In this document: piece by piece, positions 56,302 through 64,000 of the stretch | Layout of the letters: each line of letters begins with the position of its first letter | How positions within the stretch are numbered: position 1 is the first letter of the stretch | Assembly (NCBI GenBank): GCA_902613805.1 | Contig: CACMIV010000001.1 | Span: 124,001-188,000, forward strand | DNA: 64,000 nucleotides | Source of the DNA: an uncultured Pelagibacteraceae bacterium | Lineage (GTDB): Bacteria > Pseudomonadota > Alphaproteobacteria > Pelagibacterales > AG-422-B15 | Direction: 5' to 3' | Program-made: the position numbers and the translations under genes | Notes under the pieces: generated by a model | Databases searched by the model: none | What the model was told of the DNA's origin: nothing | The model's input: the letters and a program-made list of their open reading frames with translations, nothing else

Positions 56302-57282
56302 ATGAAAACAAAACAAAATATTTTAGTTACAGGTGGTGCAGGGTATATTGGATCTCATATAGCATTATTACTCAGTAAAAATAATTACATACCTGTTTCA
56401 TTTGATAATCTGTCAAGTGGGAGAAAAAACAATGTAAGATGGGGCCCTTTAATTAAAGGTGATATTTTAGATACTAGAAAACTAGTTGAAACCCTACAGG
56501 ATTATAATATTTCAAGCATCATTCATTTGGCAGCTAAGAGTCAAGTAGCTGAGTCAAGGAAGTATCCTGAATTATATTACTTGAATAATGTTAAAGGCAC
56601 AGAATCTCTTTTAGAAGCAATGAAAAAGTGCAAAGTAAATAAATTAATATTTTCTAGTACGGCTGCTGTTTACGGAAATATAAACAAGAACAAGATAAAT
56701 GAAAAAGAACTTTTAAAACCTATTAATAATTATGGTTTAACTAAGTTACAATGTGAAAACTTAATTAATAAAAAAAGTAAAATTAATAATTTTAACTATA
56801 TATCTCTAAGATATTTTAACGCTGCAGGAGCCGACCCGGTAAACAATATTGGCGAAACACATAAACGAGAAACTCATCTTATACCTAAATTAAGCAAAAA
56901 TATACTTACAAATAAAGATCTTGAAGTTTACGGTACTAATTATAAAACAAAAGACGGGACCTGTGTAAGAGATTTTATTCACGTAAAAGATATTGCTAAA
57001 GCTCACTTAAAAGCATTGCTATATATTGAAAAGTATAAGATTAAAGGTGAGTATAATATTGGCACTGGAAAGGGTTTTTCGATTTTAGAAGTTATTGAGG
57101 AGTATAGGAATTTGAATATCGGGAAGATAAGTATTTTTTATAAAAAATCTAGAATTGGCGATCCCCCAAAATTAATTGCTGACCCTAAAAAGTTTCAGAA
57201 AAAATTTAATTGGACGACTAAACATAGCTCAATCTCTAACATTATTAAAACCGATTTTATCTGGAGAAAATCTATTTTATAA
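56302..57282 (+). CDS. galE: UDP-glucose 4-epimerase
   Basis: GalE interconverts UDP-glucose and UDP-galactose (some also the N-acetyl forms). The 326-residue SDR has ILVTGGAGYIGSHIALLL, IIHLAAKSQVAESRKYPELY, SSTAAVYGN, the catalytic YGLTK, RYFNAAGADP, GTCVRDFIHVKDIA and a GKGFSILEVIE end. It is the only plus-strand gene in 51-64 kb and splits the RmlD-like gene from the capE-like gene, so it is an insertion in an otherwise co-directional cluster. Confidence 0.94.
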   Translation: MKTKQNILVTGGAGYIGSHIALLLSKNNYIPVSFDNLSSGRKNNVRWGPLIKGDILDTRKLVETLQDYNISSIIHLAAKSQVAESRKYPELYYLNNVKGTESLLEAMKKCKVNKLIFSSTAAVYGNINKNKINEKELLKPINNYGLTKLQCENLINKKSKINNFNYISLRYFNAAGADPVNNIGETHKRETHLIPKLSKNILTNKDLEVYGTNYKTKDGTCVRDFIHVKDIAKAHLKALLYIEKYKIKGEYNIGTGKGFSILEVIEEYRNLNIGKISIFYKKSRIGDPPKLIADPKKFQKKFNWTTKHSSISNIIKTDFIWRKSIL

Positions 57283-57288
57283 TTAATT

Positions 57289-58119
57289 TTACATTTCAGA
57301 AAGCATGCTAGACCATGTTTTACTTTGGTAATTAAAAAAATTTTTAAATTTTTTTGAGTTTAGGGATCGGTCGATAGAAATAATTTCGTTTTCAATGATA
57401 GATATTTTTTTATTATAGTGATGTGAGAAGATTTTCAATAAATCGTGCTTACTTATTTTATTGGAACCTACATTATAAAGGCCTTTAATATCGACTTTTG
57501 GTATAAAATATTCTAATAATATTTTACCCAATTCAGTAGCGGTTATACCAGTAAAATATGCTTTCTTATACCCTTCACATTCATTAACTTGTCCTAAAAA
57601 CCATTCCAATAAACCATTAACTGTACCTATTTCTCTTCCTATTGTTGAAGTTCTTATAACTAAACTCTCATCTGATATCATTTCAGCACATGATTTTGAT
57701 TTACCATAAATGTCCCTAGCATTTGGTGCATCGCTTTCAGAGTAAGCACCCTTAAGTCCGTCAAATACACAGTCTGTGCTTATGTGAATTAATCGATAAC
57801 TTTTTTTTTTAGAAATATTTGCCAATTCTTTAACGAACTCGTAGTTAACATACATGAATTCCCTTTCTGTATATTTTTTAGAAAAATGCTTGGTTATTCC
57901 AAGACAATTAATAATTTGATCTGGTTTTATTTTATTAATAAAATTAAATAATTCATTATTTGCTAACACATCGAATTTTTGGAAGTTTTTGACGTTTTCT
58001 TTTTCATAAAAAGAATTATTATTATATGTTCCATAAATAGATAAAGTTTTATTAGCTGACAAAGTCTTCATAATACCGTTACCAATCAAACCCGACGCTC
58101 CCAATATAACTATTTTCAT
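57289..58119 (-). CDS. RmlD-like sugar nucleotide reductase (QnlA/WbvR-type candidate)
   Basis: This NAD(P)H-dependent SDR has 276 residues from ATG 58119, with KIVILGASGLIGNGIMKTL, INCLGITKHFSKKYTEREF, the active site LIHISTDCVFDGLKGAYSE and YGKSKSCAEM (YxxxK). The family includes dTDP-4-keto-rhamnose reductase and the UDP-4-keto-sugar reductases QnlA/WbvR. Since no rmlABC is here but a CapE-like dehydratase and QnlB-like epimerase are, the second role fits better. ATG 58119 overlaps the GT2 stop as ATGA. Confidence 0.82.
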   Translation of the reverse strand: MKIVILGASGLIGNGIMKTLSANKTLSIYGTYNNNSFYEKENVKNFQKFDVLANNELFNFINKIKPDQIINCLGITKHFSKKYTEREFMYVNYEFVKELANISKKKSYRLIHISTDCVFDGLKGAYSESDAPNARDIYGKSKSCAEMISDESLVIRTSTIGREIGTVNGLLEWFLGQVNECEGYKKAYFTGITATELGKILLEYFIPKVDIKGLYNVGSNKISKHDLLKIFSHHYNKKISIIENEIISIDRSLNSKKFKNFFNYQSKTWSSMLSEM

Positions 58120-59162
58120 GCAAACCAATTATTTGTTAATTTTTGTTTTCTAAGAAAGCTTTCTAAGTAAGCAATTATAATTAAAAGTTTATAAATTTTT
58201 TTTGAATAGAAATATTTTTTACGATCAGTTAACTTTAAAAAAGAAATAATAAGAAATCTTAATGGTAATATAATTATTAAATTTATTTTAAGTACTAATT
58301 TTAAGATACCATACTTATTGCAAAATTTATTTACCCTAGAGATGTAGGCTAACATAATATATTCGTTTATATCATTGATAATTTTTATTTCTGTCTCATT
58401 GTTATTGGACAACTTTTTAAAATATCTGATATTTAAATCATAAAACAATGTGTAATAATTTTTAGAAAACGCGCAGAGCTTTTTATAATAAACAAAGAGT
58501 GGCGTACTATCTTGATGTTTTACACTGGCTTTAGAGGGCATTAACCTAAATCCTTTAGCCAATCCATCTATACCAAATTGAATATCATCAAAACCATATT
58601 CTTTGTGATTTTCGTTAAAGAATAAATTACTTGATAATATATCTTTTTTCTTAAATGACATGTTCATTGTCACAATATTATGAAAATTTAGTTCTTTGTT
58701 AGATTTATAATATTTATCAAATTTTCTATGACCTTCATCTCTAAATCTAAAATAATTTTGATTTTCTATAAGTTTTTTCTCATATCTCACAGTTCCACAG
58801 AAAAGTATCTTTTCAACAAACTGACTACTTAGACAGTTATAATGTTCCTTCAGAAAATTACTATCTGGTACACAATCATCATCCATAATTATAATATTTT
58901 CAGACCTAGCTTTCTTTATACCAAGATTTCTCTTATTGCTTACATATCCAACAGTATCATAAATCTTACAAACGAAATATTTTGACTCATCTTCTTGAGA
59001 TACATAATCAGCTAAGGTAATTCTGGTCTCCGCATCAATAAATAATAATTCTGTTTTAATTGAGTGCTCAATTGCCTGATGTTTTATTATTTTAACTATT
59101 TCTATTGCATAGTCATCCCTTCTGTAAAATGGAACTACTATGGAAAGCTGAAAATTACTCAT
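58116..59162 (-). CDS. Glycosyltransferase family 2
   Basis: This 348-residue GT-A enzyme has SIVVPFYRRDDYAIEIVK, GYVSNKRNLGIKKARSENIIIMDDDCVPD (split: KRNLGIKKARSENIIIMDDD holds the DxD-like metal site) and EYGFDDIQFGIDGLAKG, an acceptor-side E/D motif. A hydrophobic C-terminal helix near 287-312 should anchor it to the membrane. The sugar and acceptor are unknown. It is coupled to the RmlD-like gene downstream. Confidence 0.88.
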   Translation of the reverse strand: MSNFQLSIVVPFYRRDDYAIEIVKIIKHQAIEHSIKTELLFIDAETRITLADYVSQEDESKYFVCKIYDTVGYVSNKRNLGIKKARSENIIIMDDDCVPDSNFLKEHYNCLSSQFVEKILFCGTVRYEKKLIENQNYFRFRDEGHRKFDKYYKSNKELNFHNIVTMNMSFKKKDILSSNLFFNENHKEYGFDDIQFGIDGLAKGFRLMPSKASVKHQDSTPLFVYYKKLCAFSKNYYTLFYDLNIRYFKKLSNNNETEIKIINDINEYIMLAYISRVNKFCNKYGILKLVLKINLIIILPLRFLIISFLKLTDRKKYFYSKKIYKLLIIIAYLESFLRKQKLTNNWFA

Positions 59163-59164
59163 TT

Positions 59165-60058
59165 CTATCTATTTCTGTAACTAAGTATAATTTTTTTGGG
59201 CAACATTAGCGTAATAATCATTTTAAAAATATGGAACGTGCTAGTCATATTTTTAATAATTTTAAAACAATCTAGTCTCTTATTTTTTAAAATATTTATC
59301 AAACCCTTGTTAAATTGTATATTATTAAAAAATAAATCAAAATTTTTCTCTGCGGTGACCTTTTTGTCTTTTTTTAACTCACAATATAACTTGTCTAATT
59401 CAAATATATTTTTTTCTAATTGGCTAAATCTTAAATTGTCATTGTGCCACCTGTAGTATGTAAGCTGCTCATTTACAGAACCTAAATTACTTGTTAAGGC
59501 AAGTTGGAGCAATAAATCAAAATCACCAATAACCTCGTAATTTGGATTAAATCCAGTCTTTAAAGACATATATTTAGTTCGTCTCAACACTAAACTGGAC
59601 ATAGTAACAAAGTTTTTTTTAAGTAAATCATTTAGAACCTTACCACTTGGCAATTTATTGAATGCTCTGTATATTTTATTTTTTCTATCATCAACTATCC
59701 ATGCATTTGAGCATACGAATCCTACATCTGGATTTTCAAAAAAAGGCATTTGTTTTGCTATTTTATCTATTGCCCAATAATCATCAGCATCAAGGAATGC
59801 AATAAATTCACCTTTACATTTCTGTACTGCCCTTCTCCTTGCTTCATATTGAGTGGTATGTTCCTCAGACAAAAAATAATTAATTCTCTTATCCTTAAAA
59901 TTAGATATAATAATTTGACTTTTATCAGTTGATAGATTGTCCCATAAAATGATTTCTAAATTTTTATATGTTTGATTTAAGGCAGAATTAATTGATTCAC
60001 TCAAATACTTTTCTCCATTGTAACAATTAATAATTACAGAAACTAAAGCATCATGCAT
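59165..60058 (-). CDS. Glycosyltransferase family 2
   Basis: This GT-A transferase has 297 residues from ATG 60058 (in-frame start also at 60073): LVSVIINCYNGEKYLSESI, WDNLSTDKSQIII, EARRRAVQKCKGEFIAFLDADDYW (DAD metal motif) and YEVIGDFDLLLQLAL. The C-terminal 40 residues are hydrophobic/basic. It overlaps the polymerase gene by 8 bases and precedes the other GT2 gene by 2. The donor is unknown. Confidence 0.9.
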   Translation of the reverse strand: MHDALVSVIINCYNGEKYLSESINSALNQTYKNLEIILWDNLSTDKSQIIISNFKDKRINYFLSEEHTTQYEARRRAVQKCKGEFIAFLDADDYWAIDKIAKQMPFFENPDVGFVCSNAWIVDDRKNKIYRAFNKLPSGKVLNDLLKKNFVTMSSLVLRRTKYMSLKTGFNPNYEVIGDFDLLLQLALTSNLGSVNEQLTYYRWHNDNLRFSQLEKNIFELDKLYCELKKDKKVTAEKNFDLFFNNIQFNKGLINILKNKRLDCFKIIKNMTSTFHIFKMIITLMLPKKIILSYRNR

Positions 60059-61451
60059 TGATATATTCCGCACTAGTTTTCCTAAATCTCACAAAGTAAA
60101 CTACTGTAATCCAAAATGTAAAAGATAAATAAGGTTGAAACAAAATTCCATTGAATACGAATGCGTTTACAATGAAAACAATATTTGAAATAAATAATGC
60201 TTTGCTCAACGTATCACCAATATACCAATACTCTAAAAATAAGAAATATTGCATTGCCAAAAATAAAATTATAAAAGTGAATATTAATAAAAATCCACCT
60301 ATCTGAAATAAATCTATCAATTGATTGTGAGATGTATTTACAATCTTTTCCCAGCCATATATGTTATATCTCTCTAATCCACTCCACATCATACGATGAA
60401 AAGTTTCATGCGAAGTATCTACCATTATTCCAAAAGCTCCACCTCCACCTACCGCTCCCCAACCAATTAATAATTCCCATAGATAAATTAGATCTGTTGT
60501 CCAGTTTCGACCGGTAACTCTATCTAAAACTCGCTCGTAAAAAGGCAGAAAAACACCTCTATTTACCATTTCTCCAGAAATATTAATTCCAAATGTATTC
60601 GCAAATAATGATAGAGATGAATTAAAAAAATTTTCGTTTAATGGCATCAATATAAATATAAAGACTAAATAAAATACAAATATTATTCTTTTCTTTTTAC
60701 CCAAAAATATTAACAAAATTATTGTCACTAAAACTATATTTGCCATTGCAGCTTTTCCCATTGATGCTACTGCTCCAGCTAATAAGATAGATAAGAGTAA
60801 AAGTTTAATTAAGAAATTTATTTTATTAAAATGAAGCATCAGCATAATTGAAGCAAATACAAAAGCAGTTGCATATGTTGTAACGGCCCCAATAGAAGAA
60901 GAATAAGGTGTAAATCCCATAAATCTAATTGCGTTTGGAGGTCCAAAAATTGGTATATGTCCAAAAATTATTTGAGCAAATAAAGAAAAAGAAGCCAAAC
61001 AAACAAATAAAATGAACAGTAAGATAAGATTTTCGAAAGATTTTTTATTAATTATTAAATGGGATACATATATAACAAAAGCTGGCATCAATAGCATTTT
61101 GAATATTGCAAAAATTATAGTTTTAAATGAAATAAAACATGTTTCCCTGGAAATTATATACTCTTGACATAAATGAGCAGCGGGTAAATCATTATATTTT
61201 AGAGAAATAATTGCACTAAAGAGCAATAATATAAAAAAAATCACATAGATACTAGGTACAAGATTAAATTTATACAAATTTAAGTTTGACTCCAATAATA
61301 AAATAATAATTGAAAGTGAAATAAAAAAACCGACAATTAAATAGTAGATTGGATAAGTATCTTTTATAAATTGTAAAAATAAAAGAACTAATATTCCATA
61401 TAATAAAAAAATTTTTATATTTTCACTAAATCTAATAATTTCTCTTTGCAT
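60051..61451 (-). CDS. O-antigen polymerase/ligase-like membrane protein (Wzy candidate)
   Basis: This polytopic protein has 466 residues from ATG 61451 and about eleven to twelve predicted helices. A long periplasmic loop (about 290-375) contains RGVFLPFYERVLDRVTGRNW and TSHNQLIDLFQIGGFLL, the H-N-x-x-x-x motif typical of the Wzy_C/O-antigen ligase region. Wzy polymerises O-units; WaaL ligates them. The cluster context suggests Wzy, but the two cannot be told apart by sequence alone. An in-frame TTG at 61472 would overlap the upstream gene; ATG 61451 leaves 8 bases. Confidence 0.75.
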   Translation of the reverse strand: MQREIIRFSENIKIFLLYGILVLLFLQFIKDTYPIYYLIVGFFISLSIIILLLESNLNLYKFNLVPSIYVIFFILLLFSAIISLKYNDLPAAHLCQEYIISRETCFISFKTIIFAIFKMLLMPAFVIYVSHLIINKKSFENLILLFILFVCLASFSLFAQIIFGHIPIFGPPNAIRFMGFTPYSSSIGAVTTYATAFVFASIMLMLHFNKINFLIKLLLLSILLAGAVASMGKAAMANIVLVTIILLIFLGKKKRIIFVFYLVFIFILMPLNENFFNSSLSLFANTFGINISGEMVNRGVFLPFYERVLDRVTGRNWTTDLIYLWELLIGWGAVGGGGAFGIMVDTSHETFHRMMWSGLERYNIYGWEKIVNTSHNQLIDLFQIGGFLLIFTFIILFLAMQYFLFLEYWYIGDTLSKALFISNIVFIVNAFVFNGILFQPYLSFTFWITVVYFVRFRKTSAEYINA

Positions 61452-61459
61452 TTTCCGAA

Positions 61460-62227
61460 TTAATAAATCCAAGGAATACTACCCGAAGCCCAAATTTTTT
61501 CTAAATTGTCTTTGTCTCTTTTTGTATCCATACAAAACCAAAAGTCTTCATGCTTAAAAGCATTTAATTCTCCTGATGCAACGCAATTTTCTAGAGGTTC
61601 TCTTTCTAACATAATGTTGTCACCTTCAATAGAATCAAAAATTCTTTTATTAAAAACAAAAAAACCCCCATTTATCCAACCTTTTTGCATATTAGGTTTT
61701 TCCTCAAACTTTAAAACTTGATTTCCGTTTATTTCTAGTTCTCCAAATCTTACAGGTGGTCTTACTGCTGTTAAAGTTGCAATTTTTTTTTCTTGCTTAT
61801 GAAATTTTATTAGTGATTCAATATTTACATTACTTAATCCGTCGCCATATGTGAGAAGAAAGTCATCATCACCTATTATATTTTTAAGCCTTAATACCCT
61901 ACCCCCTGTCATTGTTTTTTTGCCAGTAAAACAAGTAGTTACTTTACAGGTATTTTCTAATTTTATAATTGGGTGATTAAATGCAAACACCTTAGTATCT
62001 TTTTCATCATTAGATAATTGATGTGAATTTTGTATGAAATAATTATCTATAATTTCAGATTTATAGCCAGTTGCAATTACGAATTCACTAATATTGTATT
62101 TCAAGTATAATGACATGATATGAATTAAAATTGGTATATTACCAATTGTGACCATAGGTTTAGGAATAATTTCAGTATATTCTGAAAGACGTGTTCCAAA
62201 TCCGCCTGCTAATATTACAGCTTTCAT
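61460..62227 (-). CDS. rfbF: Glucose-1-phosphate cytidylyltransferase-like (RfbF)
   Basis: This nucleotidyltransferase has 255 residues with AVILAGGFGTRLSEYTEIIPKPM (the G-x-G-T-R-x(7-9)-PK signature), GNIPILIHIM, LTYGDGLSNVNIESLI, RPPVRFGELEI and FVFNKRIFD. The pattern LTYGDG...VNI plus the C-terminal FWFCMDTKRDKDNLEKIW matches RfbF, which forms CDP-glucose from CTP. It opens a CDP-deoxysugar route whose dehydratase RfbG is not seen here and may lie beyond the right edge. Confidence 0.9.
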   Translation of the reverse strand: MKAVILAGGFGTRLSEYTEIIPKPMVTIGNIPILIHIMSLYLKYNISEFVIATGYKSEIIDNYFIQNSHQLSNDEKDTKVFAFNHPIIKLENTCKVTTCFTGKKTMTGGRVLRLKNIIGDDDFLLTYGDGLSNVNIESLIKFHKQEKKIATLTAVRPPVRFGELEINGNQVLKFEEKPNMQKGWINGGFFVFNKRIFDSIEGDNIMLEREPLENCVASGELNAFKHEDFWFCMDTKRDKDNLEKIWASGSIPWIY

Positions 62228-62244
62228 AATCTTCTATAAAACAC

Positions 62245-63288
62245 TTAATTATTATTTATCCAAAATAATTGATTATTCATTTTAGATTTAGAGATATTTT
62301 CTTGCAATTTTTTTAACCTGATCCATTTACTTGAACTTCTAAAATCTTTCTCAATATTAAGTGCCTTTACTTGCGAATATATATCTTCAATGGCCCTATC
62401 TACATCATATTTGGGATGAAATTTTTTATCAGCAATTTCATGATAAAGCGAGAAATCAACCTTATAAGATCTTGAGTCTGCAGGTTTATCAGATGATATT
62501 TTTAATTTACAACCAGGAATAAATTCAACTACTTTTTTAGCGAGATCTTTAATCTGATAAGTGAATTTCTCAGAACCCACATTAACAACTGTAAATTTAT
62601 TGTTATTTTGATAGTCAATCGCCCATAAAATTGACAAACCCATATCTTGAACATGTATAAGGGGTCGCCATGGTGTTCCATCACTTAGGACTTCGACTGT
62701 ATTGTTCACATGCGCTGCTGTGATGAAATCATTTAAGACTAAATCTAGTCTTAAGTTAGGACTTGAACCGCAAGCTGTGGCAAATCTCAGACAGATGGCC
62801 TCGAAATTTTCATCACAAATTTCTTTAAGTTTCATCTCTGCAAATATCTTCGATTTAGCGTATTCAGTTATCGGATTTATTTCATCGTTTTCTTTTCTTG
62901 CATTATTATCAGCCAACCCGTACGTGCTGCAACTCGAAGCAAAAATAAATTTATTAATACCTAACTCTTTGCATTTTTTTGCTGCCTCAATGCAAAATTC
63001 ACCATTGATTTCCCTTGTTACCTGAGCAAAGTTTGCACCCATAGGGTCATTAGACACTGCTGCAAGGTAAACAACGGCGTCATAATTGATTTCCCATACT
63101 TCTTTATTATGTAACAATTTTCTAAAATCATCATTCCATTGTCTGTAAACATAATCATTTTCACTTATATCATTTGAAAACCAATTCGGATCGATACCGT
63201 AAACTTCAATGTTGTTAGTGAATAATATTTTATCAATTATAGACCCAACATAACCAAGATTGCCAACTACTAATACTTTTTTTTTCAT
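62245..63288 (-). CDS. NAD-dependent epimerase/dehydratase (extended SDR)
   Basis: This 347-residue extended SDR has VLVVGNLGYVGSIIDKIL, VVYLAAVSNDPMGANFAQVT, FIFASSCSTYGLAD, the catalytic YAKSK, FATACGSSPNLRLDLVLNDF and GTPWRPLIHVQDM. It acts on a nucleotide sugar. This branch (SNDPMG, WRPLIHV) is common in LPS clusters beside RfbF and annotated only as SDR. It lies 17 bases upstream of rfbF and overlaps the next SDR stop by one base. Confidence 0.9.
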   Translation of the reverse strand: MKKKVLVVGNLGYVGSIIDKILFTNNIEVYGIDPNWFSNDISENDYVYRQWNDDFRKLLHNKEVWEINYDAVVYLAAVSNDPMGANFAQVTREINGEFCIEAAKKCKELGINKFIFASSCSTYGLADNNARKENDEINPITEYAKSKIFAEMKLKEICDENFEAICLRFATACGSSPNLRLDLVLNDFITAAHVNNTVEVLSDGTPWRPLIHVQDMGLSILWAIDYQNNNKFTVVNVGSEKFTYQIKDLAKKVVEFIPGCKLKISSDKPADSRSYKVDFSLYHEIADKKFHPKYDVDRAIEDIYSQVKALNIEKDFRSSSKWIRLKKLQENISKSKMNNQLFWINNN

Positions 63289-64000
63289 TAATTTATTTTT
63301 TTCATCTGCATAATTGTATTTTCGATTCCAGAATTAAGATCAAACTCTTTTTTTATTTTAAGATCATCAAGAAATTTAGTTGAAAATTTAAATCTTTTCA
63401 TCGATTTGTACATGTTTATTTTTTTTGTCAAACTTTTTTTATTAATAAGTTTTCCTTTTATATATATACTTATATTATTATTTAGTTTGGTATTTACGTC
63501 TGAAACATATTTTGCTAGCTCAAGCATGCTCACTGTTTTACCTGATGCCAAATTTATCAAAGAAGGAGTTTTTTTAGCTTTCATTAAATGATTAACTGTT
63601 TTTGATATATCAGATATATGTATAAAATCTCTTAATGGTGAACCATCAGAACTAATATTAATTCTAGAATCTTTATACGAACTCAAACAAAAATCATTTA
63701 GTACAAGCCACCAACAATCACAAGATTTTAGCCGCGGAAAACCATAGCCATTTGATAATCTAATAGAAGTAGAGCTAAAGTTATTATAATTATTCATCAT
63801 TAATAGGTAGTCTTCACATATGCTATGTGTAAGCGCATATATATTTCTTGGATTTTTATTACTATTTTCTGTAATTAATTTTTTACGAGCATAATCACCA
63901 TAAACTTGCATTGTAGAGAAATAGATAAATTTAATGTTAAATTTGTTGTCTCTAATACAGTCTAGTATTCTGATTACTGGTAAACAATTTATATTTAATG
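63288..64000 (-). CDS. SDR-family sugar nucleotide epimerase/reductase (5' partial, edge of window)
   Basis: The frame stays open beyond the ATG at 63911 up to the window edge (codons from 63998 read LNINCLPVIRILDC and on to KFIYFSTMQVYGDY). The ATG is therefore internal and the N-terminal NAD-binding part lies outside. Visible are the active site YFSTMQVYG, IRLSNGYGFPRLKS, GSPLRDFIHISDIS and LINLASGKTVSMLELA. The catalytic tetrad block reads YALTH: the usual Lys of YxxxK is His. The product is an extended SDR acting on a nucleotide sugar, of unknown specificity. Confidence 0.82.
   Translation of the reverse strand, partial: LNINCLPVIRILDCIRDNKFNIKFIYFSTMQVYGDYARKKLITENSNKNPRNIYALTHSICEDYLLMMNNYNNFSSTSIRLSNGYGFPRLKSCDCWWLVLNDFCLSSYKDSRINISSDGSPLRDFIHISDISKTVNHLMKAKKTPSLINLASGKTVSMLELAKYVSDVNTKLNNNISIYIKGKLINKKSLTKKINMYKSMKRFKFSTKFLDDLKIKKEFDLNSGIENTIMQMKKIN

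Overview
The window is a gene-dense, AT-rich bacterial chromosome segment with very short intergenic gaps, many start/stop overlaps and no insertion sequences, prophage or CRISPR. Several families that are typical of Alphaproteobacteria are present: a TrcR/DUF1013 regulator, a DUF4164 protein beside ZapA, a DUF6476-like protein beside rluD, a 36-residue aa3-oxidase subunit IV-like protein beside pntA, a three-part PntAA/PntAB/PntB transhydrogenase, and FolP next to FtsH. Together with the base composition and streamlining this suggests a free-living marine alphaproteobacterium of the SAR11/HIMB59/SAR116-like sort. The exact lineage is inference and needs a marker-gene tree.

Layout. 1-6.1 kb is a glycine-betaine block: the end of a dimethylglycine/sarcosine dehydrogenase-like gene, the ProXWV betaine importer, a DMT exporter and choline dehydrogenase BetA. 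6.1-23.4 kb is housekeeping: rluD and rpoH on the plus strand, then a long minus-strand run holding zapA, a formyl-THF cyclo-ligase, a YmdB phosphoesterase, yebC, a Hjc-like nuclease, tolQRAB-pal-cpoB, tilS, ftsH, folP, glmM and purA. 23.5-34.9 kb is mostly plus strand: tkt-gap-pgk-fba-efp-suhB, rpmE, hsp20, a quinone oxidoreductase, trcR, purEK and an rpsU that seems to start with ATA. 34.9-42.1 kb holds pntB/A2/A1 with a tiny subunit IV gene, an alpha/beta hydrolase, a formylglutamate-amidohydrolase-like gene with rpmJ and a 44-residue basic ORF, tRNA-Val(GAC), a DUF1329 protein and a HisN-like phosphatase. 42.1-44 kb has an SCP2 protein, a DNA glycosylase and an acyltransferase.

44-64 kb is a cell-surface polysaccharide island. 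One tightly coupled operon (48.2 to 44.0 kb) joins a WecA/WbpL-like initiating phosphotransferase to a Gfo/Idh oxidoreductase, a cupin, a TylCIII-type methyltransferase and a PIG-L deacetylase. After trhO, a SET-domain protein and ugd comes a second, longer minus-strand cluster. It contains a WbpM/PglF dehydratase, a WbuB-like transferase, a QnlB/FnlC-like 2-epimerase, a CapE/FnlA-like dehydratase, an RmlD-like reductase, two GT2 enzymes, a Wzy-like polymerase, an RfbF-like cytidylyltransferase and two SDR enzymes, the last cut by the window edge. galE sits inside it on the opposite strand. The set predicts an O-antigen-like glycan with an N-acetylated L-deoxyaminosugar (L-QuiNAc or L-FucNAc) plus a CDP-activated sugar.

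Most notable: the ATA start and strong Shine-Dalgarno of rpsU; the Hjc-like resolvase at the place where many alphaproteobacteria carry ruvCAB; unannotated tiny genes (36 to 65 residues); a hairpin enclosing the ribosome-binding site and start of the quinone oxidoreductase; convergent genes whose stop codons share one TTAA or CTAG palindrome; and the methyltransferase/cupin/PIG-L sugar operon.
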